64,000 nucleotides of DNA, from contig JAIXMG010000011.1 in assembly GCA_025201345.1 (NCBI GenBank), positions 744,001-808,000 of the forward strand, given 5' to 3'. The stretch comes from Thamnidium elegans. Lineage: Eukaryota > Mucoromycota > Mucoromycetes > Mucorales > Mucoraceae. The notes under the pieces are model-generated. The model had not been told where the DNA came from, did no database searches, and saw only the letters and a program-made list of their open reading frames with translations. Positions 1 through 11,095 of the stretch are shown piece by piece. The position numbers and the translations under genes are program-made. How positions within the stretch are numbered: position 1 is the stretch's first letter; each line of letters opens with the position of its first letter.

Positions 1-8
1 TTATACAT

Positions 9-40
<32 letters not shown>

Positions 41-733
41 ATAAGAATAAAAAGGATATCAAATTATTGAAATCGTTAAAAGTTTATATATGAATTCTCT
101 TTTCTCAAGAATCATGCGTATATTATTGACTTTACAATTAAAGCATTGATAGAAAGTACAAAAACTAGATAAAAGCAAGACTTATTGACACATGTCATTT
201 CGATATCAATTTTCTCGAAAACAAAAAGCCAATGTCAGACAAATATTTGATCTTTTATATCAAATACAAGTTTACATGTAGTTTTTTTTTCGTAATCATT
301 TAATCATTTAATCATTATTATCATTTGAATTGATACATATATTTCCACTAACCGAAATGAGTTAACTACTACGTATTATCACTGAATTAATTTGGTTTGT
401 AGTTTATTGAATAGCTAATTTATAACACGTAATCTACTTGTTTATAATTAAACGAATTGTATTGTCGATATGAAAGGTCAAGCATAATCCGTATCATTAC
501 GAAAAAGAAAAAAAGAAGTTTTTTTTTCTAATATACACGTAGTAAACCTCTTTTTTTTTTAAAGCATTGTGAGTGTGACTATACCTATTTTACACTCAGA
601 TCTAAAAAAATCCGTTTACGTCACCTTTAAGGCGTCTTACGTGTAGTTCAGCGAATTTGAACCCAAAAAGAAGGACGCGGCAAAAAGAGTTACTTTTCTC
701 TTTTTTTAGAATACACATATAAAAAAAAGTTAC
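1..733. other. intergenic, upstream of RPN2
   Basis: AT-rich DNA with homopolymer runs and no open frame of note. It should contain the RPN2 promoter. A GC-richer stretch around 625-690 just before the gene holds the sequence CGCGGCAAAA. I see no TATA box or known operator I would defend. Confidence 0.6.
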
Positions 734-3700
734 ATGACGGCCCTTACATCTGCCAGTAAGTTTACATAGTTTAATTCAACTGTAAATACACAAACTCACA
801 ATTTTCATTAGACGGTATCATCGCTTTACTCGATGAACAGCAACCCGAATTAAAAGTTTATGCTCTTCAACAATTGAATACACTTGTTGATGAGTTCTGG
901 GCTGAAATCTCTGACTCTATTGCAAAAATGTAAGCTTTTTTTTTTCTCTCTCCTTCTCTGTTTTCATACTTACTTTTTATTTTATTTCTAGTGAAATTCT
1001 CTATGAAGATTCTTCATTCACTAAAAGAGAGTTAGCTGCTTTAGTTGCATCAAAGGTAAACCTTTTTTTTAACGTGTCTTTAATTTTATAACAATACTTA
1101 TCGACAATAATATAGGTCTATTACAACTTGGGTGAATTAGATGATTCTCTTACTTTTGCACTTGGAGCAGGACAATCTTTTGATCTTTCTGAAGATTCTG
1201 AATACGTAACAACTATTATCTGTAAGATACAAAAGTCGTGTTTCCTAGTTATTTTTACTTATTTTTTATTCTAAAATGTATAGCCAAATGTATTGATAAG
1301 TATATTAATCTTCGAACAAGTCTTGACATTCCCGAAAAGATCGATCCTAGATTACAAGATATTGTCGAAAGAATGTTCCAACGTTGTGCTGAAGACTGTG
1401 AATATGAACAAGCTATTGGCATTGCACTTGAATCTAGACGCCTTGATATTGTAAAGTCAATTATTCAAAAGGGTGACGCCAACAAGCTTTTAACATATGT
1501 TCTTGATGTCTGCATGACTCTTGTTCAAAACTTGGAATTCCGTAACCAAGTCTTGAGATTGTTAGTCGAGTTATACAAGACACTTGATAGTCCTGATTAC
1601 ATTTCCATTAGCCAATGTTTAGTTCATTTGAATGACCCTTCTTCTTGTGCTGAGATGTTGAAGAGCTTAGTTGAAAAGAAGGATGAGGTAAACTAATATA
1701 AACTTTGGCTTTTATTATTGTTTCCTAACTTTTTTTTTTTTCATGTTGTAGCTTATGGCTTATCAAATTTCATTTGATTTGGAAGAGAATGCAACTCAAG
1801 AATTTTTATCCAAGGTTTCTCAAGAGTTACCTGTTGAACCTATTGTAACAGAAGAAAGTACTGGTTCTACCGAAGAGGCAAAGGTAAAAAAAAAAAGAGA
1901 GAAAGAGAAAGAGAAAGAGAGAAAGAGAGAGAGAGAGGGTAAAAAAGGAAATTTGTGTGCTGATATATATATTTAAGCCCAAGAATGATACTCCTTTCAA
2001 AAAGATCAAGTCTATCCTATCTGGTGAAGAATCTATTCGTCTTCACCTCGAGTTTTTATATCGTAATAACCATACCGATTTATTAATCTTGAAGAACACA
2101 AAGGTAAAAAAAAAAGAAGAAAAAGAAAAAGAAAGACTTCTAAACGCGTACCTCCTTCCCCCCTTTTTTTATAGAATGCTTTGGAATCCAGAAACTCTAT
2201 TTATCACTCTGCCGTTACCTTTGCCAATGCTTTCATGCAAGCTGGTACTACCAGTGATGAATTTTTGCGTCAAAATCTCGATTGGTTATCTAGAGCTACC
2301 AATTGGTCCAAGTTTAGTGCTACTGCTGCCCTTGGTGTCATCCACAAGGTAAAACACATACAACTTACACGTATATAAAAAAAAACTTACATTTTATATA
2401 TATATAAACTTAGGGTCAATTGGCTCAATCCATGAATTTATTGGCTCCTTATTTACCTCAAGAAGGTGTCAGTGGAAACAGTTCTTACTCCGAAGGTGGT
2501 TCATTATATGCATTAGGTCTTATCAACGCTAACCACGGAGCCGAAGTTTTGAACTTTTTAAAGACTGCATTAAAGGACACATCCGACGATGTCATTCAAC
2601 ACGGTGCCTGTCTTGGTCTTGGTGTAGCTGGTATGGCCACCGCCAACGAAGGTATTTACGAAGACCTTAAGAGTGTTCTCTTTGGAGACAACGCCGTTGC
2701 AGGCGAAGCCGCTGGTTTATCCATGGGTTTAATTATGCTTGGTACTGGTAACAAAGAGGCCATTGATGAGATGCTTCAATACGCTCATGAAACTCAACAT
2801 GAAAAGATTATTCGTGGTTTGGCTATTGGTATGCCTTTTATTATGTACGGTAAAGAAGAACAAGCTGATGATTTGATCAAGAAGTTATTAGAGGATAAGG
2901 ATCCTGTACTTCGTTATGGTGGTATATATACTATTGCTATGGCTTACAGTGGTACTGGTAATAACAAGGCTATTCGTCGTTTACTTCATGTTGCTGTCAG
3001 TGATGTCAATGACGATGTACGTCGTGCTGCTGTTACATCTCTTGGTTTTGTCTTATTACGTAATCCTAAACAAGTACCTCGTATCGTTCAACTTTTAGCA
3101 GAGAGTTATAACCCACATGTTCGTTATGGTGCTACTTTAGCTTTAGGTATCTCTTGTGCCGGTACAGGATACATTGATGCTCTTGAACTTCTTGAACCCA
3201 TGACAAAGGATCCTGTTGATTTTGTTCGTCAAGGTGCTTTTATGTCACAAGCCATGATCTTGATTCAACAAACCGAAAACACAAACCCTAAAGTAGCTGG
3301 TGTTCGTAAATTATACGAAAAGATCATTGGAGATAAACATGAAGATCCTATGGCTAAATTTGGTGCTGTTTTAGCTCAAGGTATTCTTGACGCAGGCGGT
3401 AGAAATGTAACCATTTCACTCTTGTCAAGAACTGGACATGCTAATATGCCTGCCATTGTTGGTATGGCTGTATTCACACAATTCTGGTACTGGTATCCTT
3501 TAACACACATGCTCAGTTTAGCGTTTACTCCTACTGCAGTGATTGGTCTTAATAAGAACCTCGAGACCCCACGATTTGAATACGTATCAAATGCCAAGGC
3601 TTCCTTGTTTGCTTATCCTCCTGCGTTAAAGCCCCCTTCTGCTACTGTAGTTGAAAAGGTAGCTACTGCTGTCTTGTCAACAACTGCCAAGGCTAAGGCT

Positions 3701-4039
3701 CGTGCAAAGAAAATTGAAAAGGAGAAGGGAGATCACATGGATATTGATGAAGATAAGCCTAGTATCAAGGATGAAGATATGTTGATTGACGATGAAAAGA
3801 AGGAAGAGCGTAAAACTGTAACAAAAAAGAAGAAGGAAGAAAACTTTGAAATCCTTGAAAATATGGCTCGTGTTGTACCTGCTCAACTTAAACATATTGC
3901 ATTTAAGGAAGATTCTCGTTACATTCCAGTTAAGCAACAGCATGTTGGTGGTATTATTATGTTGGTAGATAGAAAACCTGATGAAGAAGAGGATTTAATT
4001 CAACCCCGTGTTCCATCTGCTGGTAAAAACTTGTACTAA
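734..4039 (+). CDS. RPN2: 26S proteasome regulatory subunit RPN2 (PSMD1 type)
   Basis: Largest non-ATPase subunit of the 19S base. It scaffolds the regulatory particle and docks the ubiquitin receptor Rpn13. Nine exons (734-755, 812-929, 992-1055, 1116-1221, 1284-1687, 1752-1883, 1978-2103, 2175-2348, 2414-4039) splice to 923 codons, close to the yeast length of about 945. The N-terminus begins MTALTSAN and continues into an [18 protein letters not shown] segment typical of Rpn2. The long last exon carries the proteasome/cyclosome repeats, seen as recurring G-x-x-x-A-L-G-L units (for example [18 protein letters not shown] and [12 protein letters not shown]). A lysine/glutamate-rich insert follows near residues 800-850, then a conserved C-terminus ending near a VPAQL/YIPV segment. 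The intron at 1884-1977 is a long A/G microsatellite. Identification is firm; the short first exon is the least certain part. Confidence 0.95.
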
Positions 4040-5399
4040 AATTATTTTTTTATTCTTTTTATTAACTATATCTGTATATTAGAAACCACGGCAAGAAATA
4101 CCGCAGAAGAAGAAGCAGCACCTTTTGAACCTTTCCAATATCCATTTGAAGATTAAAAATGATTTTTTTTTTTACATATATTATTATTTCCCCTTTTTCC
4201 TTTTATATTAAAAAAAAAACATATAATATATATATATATATTCATATACATATTAGAAATACTAGTGGTTCCATTCCTCCAAAGTTTGTTTTCCAAATTT
4301 ACTTTTCATCAATCTCATTACGGGAATAGGAAAAGTTTATCATGAGATTGACTCTGAGTAAATAGCTCAAGACGAAAATAAAAAAAGTGATACATCTGGA
4401 TGGATGGACTCTTACAAAATAAATCACTTAAATATAAATATTATGAACAAGTACGAGAATCTCAAAGGGGTTTATTTTTATTGTGGATAATATTACCAAT
4501 TGAGCAATTGAATAATTCTGGGCTCTTCTTAAAGGTCTGGACCAAACAAGATACCGCTTACTATATTCCTACTAAGCATCTTCAAAATATCGCTTCGAGG
4601 TTTTTTATTTAAGTCAAGAGAGCAAGAGCATATTTTATTTCATTGCGGGTTGGATACAATGAAATTGTCAACAATAATCTTAATATAAATAAACTGAAAA
4701 GAAAAAAAAAAGTATTTTGCTTTAACTGATATTCTTTATACTAATACATTCACAGTATATAATATGATGGTTTCTCTTCTTATACTGATGTTTATTTATG
4801 TGTGAATGGCTTCTTGGTGGTGCTTTCATATCAAACGGTTACTTTCTACTGGTTGACTTTCTTCTGGTTGACTTTCTTCTACTGTTATGCTTCTGCAAAT
4901 TTATTTTTCTATCTTTCGCTAAATCCTCAAACTGGTAGAGCATGATCAGGAACAGGGAATGTACAGGATAAGTTCATGACACATACACACACACTAAATC
5001 ACTATACTATATATACCTATTTTTCAGGTCAAATTTTTTTGGAATTAAATCTGGTGATTGCAATTTGGCCAAGTGGCAAGCACCTTTAGTTTGAATAATT
5101 ACTTTTAATATTTGATAATAAAATAAAAAAATACATAATACAAATATAAAAAAAAAAACGGAGTTTTTTATACAAATTAAGCGCAAGATCAGTATGAGCG
5201 TCCAATTCAAAAAGTGCTACTTTTTTATATATTAGAAAAACTTATTCTTCGAGGATGTTTATGAGGATTACGGGTTTTCTATATAAAATATTTTATCATA
5301 GCTAGGGAATATCTCGAAAAAAAAAGTAGAGAAAAGAACGTTTATATGACAAAATATTTTCTTTCACGAACCAGCCTTGTCTAAAAATCATCGCTTCTC
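4040..5399. other. intergenic, no gene seen
   Basis: AT-rich spacer after RPN2. It contains one copy of a dispersed repeat (4451-4600, listed separately) and a short direct repeat near 4848-4885 in which the unit GGTTGACTTTCTTCT occurs twice in tandem. No convincing coding frame or RNA gene. Confidence 0.55.
4451..4600 (+). repeat. dispersed repeat, copy A
   Basis: Resembles 49504-49750 in the same orientation. Shared blocks include GTACGAGNATCTCAAAGG at the start, AATTCTGGGCT in the middle, and ATATTCCTNCTAAGCAT near the end. Copy B carries extra sequence between the blocks. This looks like two degraded copies of one mobile or repetitive element. I cannot see intact ends or a coding region, so I do not assign a class. 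Confidence 0.6.
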
Positions 5400-6060
5400 A
5401 TTAGTAAAAGTACTAAGAGATAAGCTAATATGTATGGATCTGAAAATGTAGTACTTTTCAATGTGATTTTAATCATACTATTTGTTATTATGGTTAATTA
5501 TATAGTTTTTGTTTATTTTGGTTTTTTAATTTTTATGACAAAAACTACTTTTTTTTATAATCTAGGGATGATTTTCAACCGTTATTACTTGTTAGTAAAA
5601 CTACATGGAAATAAGCTAGTGCTATTATAAAAAATGTGTTCCAAACCTAAGCGACACGAATTATGCTATTGCTTTTCATAAGTAATCAGACAGTTTTTGT
5701 GTTTGCATCTTTCAAAGTTTATAACGAGAAATATTCTCATTTAAAAAGTAAATATTGTTATTTATTGTTAGTAAAACTACATAGAAATACGCCAACGTAA
5801 TTATCAAAGATATAGCCCACATTTAAGCGACACCAAATATACTATTATTGACTATAGTCCATTAGACACTTTTTTTTTTAACTTTTATGATGAGAACCAC
5901 TTTTGTTAAAAATCTCAGCGATGATTTTCAAGCGTTATTTTGTGTTAATAAAACTACATGGAAATACACTAATCTTATTATCAAAAATATAGCTTACACC
6001 TAAGCGACACCAGATATATTAGTATTGGAAATAGTCTATTAGGTAGTTCTTTTTATTTTG
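5400..6060. repeat. tandem repeat, ~177-bp unit, four degenerate copies
   Basis: Units begin near 5401, 5591, 5767 and 5944, giving spacings of about 190, 176 and 177 bp. Each starts with a GTTAGTAAAACTACATGGAA-like block. The last three contain CCTAAGCGACAC about 55 bp later, and units end with GATGATTTTCAANCGTTATT. The first unit is the most diverged. The copies differ by many substitutions, so the array is old. A nucleosome-sized period is typical of satellite-like arrays, but four copies are too few to call it a centromeric satellite. Confidence 0.8.
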
Positions 6061-6599
6061 TCAATCTACTAAAAGTTTACAGGAATTTCCTTTTATGGAA
6101 AAATAAAATTTGCAACTAACATGGGAGTCTTTTTTTTATTTTTTTCTTGAATTTTGAATTTTTTTTCTTTTAAGAGAACACTTTTTTTTATGGTAACATA
6201 TTCTAGTTATTCCTGGTGTCATGGATCTACACCATTTGTATTCTATTTTTTAAAAGCATACTCTTTTATTATTCTTTTTTTATTCATTCAATTAAACTAA
6301 AAGAAAAACTTTTCTCCTGCTTTCCCAGATATCTTCCTTCGACCAACCAAACATCTTGGCTATATTCAAAAGAAGAAATATTTTTTCTCAATAAAATTTC
6401 CCTTCTACAATTGTATTTGTCCTCTCCTCGCTCGTTAGTAAGATAGGAAGACTATCGTCGTTTTCACTATATCCTCGTCTTCCTATCCCACTTTCTTCTT
6501 CCTCTCTTCGTCTTCAGTTTTCATTCAATCGAATGGTCACTTCGTCAATTATTTCATCTAAAATTTTTTTTTAAGACGACACACACTCAAATTCTGCCA
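6061..6599. other. intergenic, no gene seen
   Basis: T-rich spacer between the tandem repeat and the Harbinger relic. A pyrimidine-rich stretch with TCTTC/TCCTC motifs lies around 6400-6520. No coding frame or structured RNA recognised. One end of the Harbinger element may lie here, but I could not find matching terminal inverted repeats. Confidence 0.45.
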
Positions 6600-7393
6600 C
6601 TGGCAAACGCAATGTCTTGGTCACTTCGAATTCTCAAAGGAATATTCTTCAAGATACCAAAAGCATGTTCGATTTCAATACGCATAATGGCGATATACGT
6701 ATTAAATTTTTCGATTGCCTTTGGTTATTGTTGATTACGTAATTTTTGGCGCACGGTACGAGATAATTATACGCCTTGTATCCTCCATCACCGAGCACGT
6801 ACTGATCTCCAGAAAAGGATCCCTCGGGATTAGGGCCTAGTCTTGATTCAGAAAGGGCGCGCATGTCATGACTACTTCCAAAATAGCCCGTCGAAATGTA
6901 ACGGATTCGCTTCTTACCGTCACATACGGTTATGCTGTTAATACTGTATGCTGATTTCCGAGTAAAAGATGCGTCTTTTTTCCAAGAGGGAACGTACATC
7001 AATTTGAAATTGGAACAGTCGACAAAGCCTATTAGATTTGGGGATCCGAAACGTTCGTCGTTTATCTGTTGCTTAATAAAGGAATTCTTGATGTAACTCT
7101 GGCGACGACACTACATCAAAGAGGCGGTAAAGAAATCTTTGCATAGAATTCTCTAAAAAAAACAGTTTGATTACTAATATTTAGTTAAAGATCTTTTAGC
7201 TGTCTTTTTTAAACTTACTTCCGACACTGGATCGTCTCGCCAACCGATTATAAGATACGCGGTTTCCATTAGAATCTTGCTTTTCAATACTAAGTATGGC
7301 AATTTGGAGACGTACATCGGCCTGAGGGTTTATTGGGATAGACCAGTAGTATCGATGGTCTTTCATCACCTCATTTGTTCTTGAAAAGAGCAA
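6600..7393 (-). pseudogene. PIF/Harbinger (HARBI1-like) DDE transposase relic
   Basis: Reads right to left. The piece at about 7393-7200 has a helix-turn-helix region (RLQIAILSIEKQDSNGNRVS, then ARRSSVGS). An intron probably follows, with GTAAGTTT near 7214 and a polypyrimidine AG near 7150. The next piece includes RFGSPNLIGFVDCSNFKL (first Asp), then SSHDMRALSESRLG, then YVLGDGGYKAYNYLVPCAK (second Asp). After a frame change, the piece below 6710 reads IEKFNTYIAIMRIEIEHAFG, ILKNIPLRIRSD (Glu in IEHAFG). This motif order is that of the DDE_Tnp_4/HARBI1 family. At least two frame changes (near 7080 and 6725) break it, so it is not active. The partner Myb-like protein of Harbinger elements was not found. 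Confidence 0.82.
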
Positions 7394-7562
7394 GGTTTAA
7401 CTTTTGTCTTGATAAGATTATTACATCCTTGATCTTTATACACTTCACCAGCCACTAATATCAATTATAATTCATATTTGATAATAGTATGAATAAACTT
7501 CCTTGGTTTGTAAGGGCTGCTTTTGTAGGCGAAATGAAGTTAATAATCTAATTCTTTCAGTG

Positions 7563-7723
7563 TACAGTAGCGGCTCTATTTAAGGGTGGCCGAAATCCTC
7601 AGGAAATCCACCCTTAAATCGATTATTAGCGATAATAGTGGTGTTAAAGCGGGGGACGGAAGAAGGTGCCTGAAGAAATCCACCCTTAAATAGAACCTAC
7701 CATTAAATAGAGCCGCTACTGTA
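7563..7723. mobile_element. MITE with 20-bp perfect inverted repeats and TA ends
   Basis: The left end TACAGTAGCGGCTCTATTTA (7563-7582) is the exact reverse complement of the right end at 7704-7723. The element is 161 bp including the TA at each side. TA duplication and CAGT termini are typical of Tc1/mariner-derived MITEs. The interior holds a second palindrome: TTTAAGGGTGG near 7581 pairs with CCACCCTTAAA near 7607, and the latter is repeated near 7680. There is no coding capacity. The termini differ from those of the Tc1 element at 60550-61884, so that element is not its direct parent. Confidence 0.85.
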
Positions 7724-8616
7724 TAATTTTATTTTAAAACTATACTTCTCTCTCTCTTTATTTCCCTCTAAGAAATAAAGCATCGGTTAAACCGAACGTA
7801 ACAGCAACAAGGGAGTATGAAAACACAGCGCGTAACAGTTGTTAGAGATTTGAATAAGCTGTTGTAATGTATAGTCTAAATAAAGTAATATAAATGGTGA
7901 GCTCCAGTTCCTGTTCTATAAGAAAAACCACTCGAAGATAGGAGTATAGTTTTATAAAATCCTAGTAAAAACATTAAGAGTAATCAAAGAAAAAGATTGC
8001 ATTATTCATCCAAAACTAAAAAAAAAAGGAAAACACGATTTTGTCGTGTAACACAGTACTTTTTTTTTAAAAAAAAATGGCCATACCTCGCTTTCAGATA
8101 CCCTCTTAGCCAAACTACATGCTTAGATACTAATGTAATTTTAAATCGCTCTAAAAAACTCTAAAAGCATCAAAATAATTAGTTATAAGAATTTTGGATG
8201 CCCAAGGGCATACAAAATTGTTTAAATTAAATGCAAAATTCATCAAATTAATTACATTTCTGTTTTATCACCTCTTCCTAAGGTTTTACAGCCAAAGAGG
8301 AGTCGTATACGTTAGTCAATTGATTTAATATACATGCGCGTACTTGCTGTTCCAACTTGATTCTCGCAAAATTTATTTTTATGCGAATAAAATGAAGCTG
8401 AACGCATGAAAGGCTAAGTGCATGTATCAAAGCAAGAACCATGGAGGCTGTGCATAAAAACCTGAACCGATGCTCTCACATTTGAGGGACTTTGTTAATA
8501 ATGTGACCTTGCATCCATCTCTAGTTTATACTTGGAATATTTGGTAACTTCTTTCCCAGTGGGTTCGACAAATAATAATGAGAGCAGAAGAAAATATTTT
8601 GGTGTTACATTGAATT
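7724..8616. other. intergenic, no gene seen
   Basis: AT-rich DNA between the MITE and the 3' end of the older Fanzor relic. If Fanzor elements carry a guide-RNA region beyond the nuclease stop codon, for this minus-strand copy it would fall here, just below 8617. I see no conserved structure that can be matched to the second copy. Confidence 0.4.
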
Positions 8617-11095
8617 CTAAAAAGACAATAATAGGCAAAATACTTCAGGCCTTTCACCTTCTGTTCAGATCGACGAGGATATGTCCCACATGTTTCGAAC
8701 AGTGTTCGTATCACAATTCTATAACTCAATTTCACAATCAGTGCAACGGATAACTTTGAAATTTCTTGGAAGACACTGGTTCGTCTTATTTTTGCATTGA
8801 TTGCGAACCTATGTTAAAGCAATTAATTAATGACTTCTCTATTTTATACCAATTGAATGACCACTTACTACAGAATTTAGAGATTCATTGATGTTTATTA
8901 AACATAGCTCCCCGAGCCGTTCTCTTCGTCTCAGATTTTTATATATAATAGAGATAACACCATGGAGATTACCTTCGAAGGGAACATCACCTTTATATGA
9001 ACATTCCATCACCGAAAATTACCAAGGGTATTCCAGTTTTGTCGTCTTTATCAAAACTACATATTTCTTCGGCGAAGATTTCTATGTTAATATATATTAT
9101 TTATCAATATTATTCGAGTAAAATTACCTGGTAAAAGAGTTTTCTATGAGATTGGTGGTTAGAGGAGTTGGATAAGGTTGCTTGTTTAGTTTACTGTTCC
9201 TTCTACGACTCTTATTCCTCACCGTTTTCTTTTTCTTTTTCTTTTGTTGCTTTTGTATTTCTTGTCCCTATTTATAAGAATATCGATAGCTTCTTCCTTT
9301 GCTTTTTGTTTCGCTAAATAGTTCAGCCATCTATTTTCACAGGTATTGAAACCATAGAATTCAAACAAGACGTCCAATTTTTAGAAGTAAGTAAATAGTT
9401 AAGTTACATGATCTTGGTGCTTTGTCGCATTTGTTGTCTTTGACCATGGTATGTTTTTCTCAACAGTTTTTATTCCCATTCTTATTTTAATCAGATCTTG
9501 TGATCTCATTCTTGAAATTATACCTCCAAACAAGTAATACTCTTTAGTAGACATTCTACGTATATGACCATTCCCATGGTAGTTGATAAAAATTGGATTT
9601 CTACCTGGATCTACGGTATAAGGCCTAAAGTAGAGATCGCTTTCCTATTGTGTAAAATATTGCAACTCAGGTTTCATTCCCGCTTTTACCATTGGATTTT
9701 CCGTTACGCCCTTAGCAAAGGTAAACTGACAAGTATACCCGCCTGTCTTGACTTCATTGATGAAGATCTTGTTCATTATATCAGGTAGAGTAGACAAATC
9801 TTGAATCTTATTATTACGAAGTGATTAGATACATTGGTTTTTTTTATATAGTATTTAGTGTTACTTGCGATTTTATCTTCAAATTGGGTAATTTACCGAA
9901 ATCGAAAGCTTTATAAAATTTGATAAGAGGACTATCATAATTAGTTGAAGTTGTATTGCCTTGTGGCGTAAAAGAATTTATATTAATGCCATCTATTTTT
10001 AGAAACCTCCATTACAGCTCGGGTGTTGGAAATAAAGAAAATAACTTTAGTAAACGGATGGATTCTGTACGAGTATTTGATTCAGTACCTGAAACAATTT
10101 GACGATCTAATTTCACAGAGTCAGACAAATCTTGAAATATTTGTAACATTCTTTCCGAAGCGTTCCTGCAATCTTCAGTATGAAGGATGACGGCTTCACT
10201 AACTGTGACATTATTTCTTGATCGAGTTAAAGTATTTTTCGTAGTAGCAAGTATATTTTTAGAAGAACTATCAATTGACTGTATATAATTGCTGTTGTTT
10301 TCGGATGAATTAACAGAGTCGAGGATAACAGTACCTAATCTTTCAGAAAGAATTTTAAACTAGTAATGCACGATGATGCGGTTTTTATGAGCCCCTTTGT
10401 TCTACTTGATGAGACCAAGTTGTAATTAAAAGCTGCCGGTAACATCAGTAATATTAGTTACGATAGCTATAGAAGAGCTCAAAATGACATCTATATTTTA
10501 ATTAGAGCTAAATGAGACGACTTTTGAGGTCATTGATGCTCTACGTATATTTATAATACATGTAGTTAATAGTAATTTCAAGTGTTTGTCTTCATGATGT
10601 GCTTGTGATACGACAGCAGCTGTTTCGGTGGAATTTACCGGGTCTCTCGTACTAGTGATTGCAGATTCTACTACCGCAACAGTTCCTTGTGTTCCTTGTA
10701 AGAGGATTGATCCTAAACTTGATAGCTTTTCTGTCACCTGAAGGATATTTTCTGAAACAGTTACATTAAATCTTTTTTGTAATTATTCATATTTAGCCAT
10801 TATTTCTCGAAATAATGGTATTACTGAGCCTGGATCCCTTGAAATTCTTGCTTTGGTTAATGGATTTCGTCTGGTAGATATAGGTAATCTGTCCTTTATA
10901 TTACTAATCATCGAACTATTATCAATATAAAGTCTCAATCTCATTCGAAGTTGTTAGTTTTTAATAGTATCAAAAACATTTTCGTGAGGTTCCTCTGTGT
11001 TCGTAATTAAAAGTAATGCATAATTATCCACAATTTTTTTAATGTAAGGAGCAATTTCAGGAAATTCTGCAGATAATTTGCAAATCAAATACTTT
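8617..11095 (-). pseudogene. Fanzor (eukaryotic TnpB-like RuvC nuclease), old relic
   Basis: Reads right to left. From 11095 to 9865 one frame persists with no indels but seven stops (10954, 10783, 10498, 10426, 10402, 10360, 10012). It passes into SLFPTPEL, WRFLKIDGIN and FYKAFDFGKLPNLKIKSQ, matching the Fanzor at 23.9-26.4 kb. After an intron (9807-9864) come GGYTCQFTFAKGV, TVDPGRNPIFINYHG (RuvC-I Asp at 9609-9611) and GIKTVEKNIPWSKTT. Then follow FYGFNTCENRWLNYLAKQK with EEAIDILI and a basic run, PLVIFGDG, and IIYKNLRRRERLGELCLIN with NES. Another intron follows at the conserved position. Last is a zinc-ribbon relic (VRNQC, RCTDC) and a broken NCDTNTVRNM in place of the second copy's NRDILAAKNM. 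At least one further frame change lies near 9010. The N-terminal ~350 codons are not recognisable. Confidence 0.82.

Noticed and set aside
660..700. Possible proteasome-associated control element (PACE-like CGCGGCAAAA) before RPN2
   Set aside because: Differs from the yeast GGTGGCAAA site, and Rpn4-type regulation is not established for this group; not enough to call an operator.
1884..1977. A/G-rich frames in RPN2 intron 6
   Set aside because: Microsatellite inside an intron; the flanking exons join in frame.
5430..5630. Open frame with hydrophobic residues
   Set aside because: Lies inside the tandem repeat and is not conserved between repeat units.
8532..8753. Plus-strand frame with CPTC..C spacing that looks like a zinc finger
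   Set aside because: It is the antisense of the Fanzor relic's C-terminus; the minus-strand reading aligns with the second Fanzor copy, the plus-strand one aligns with nothing.
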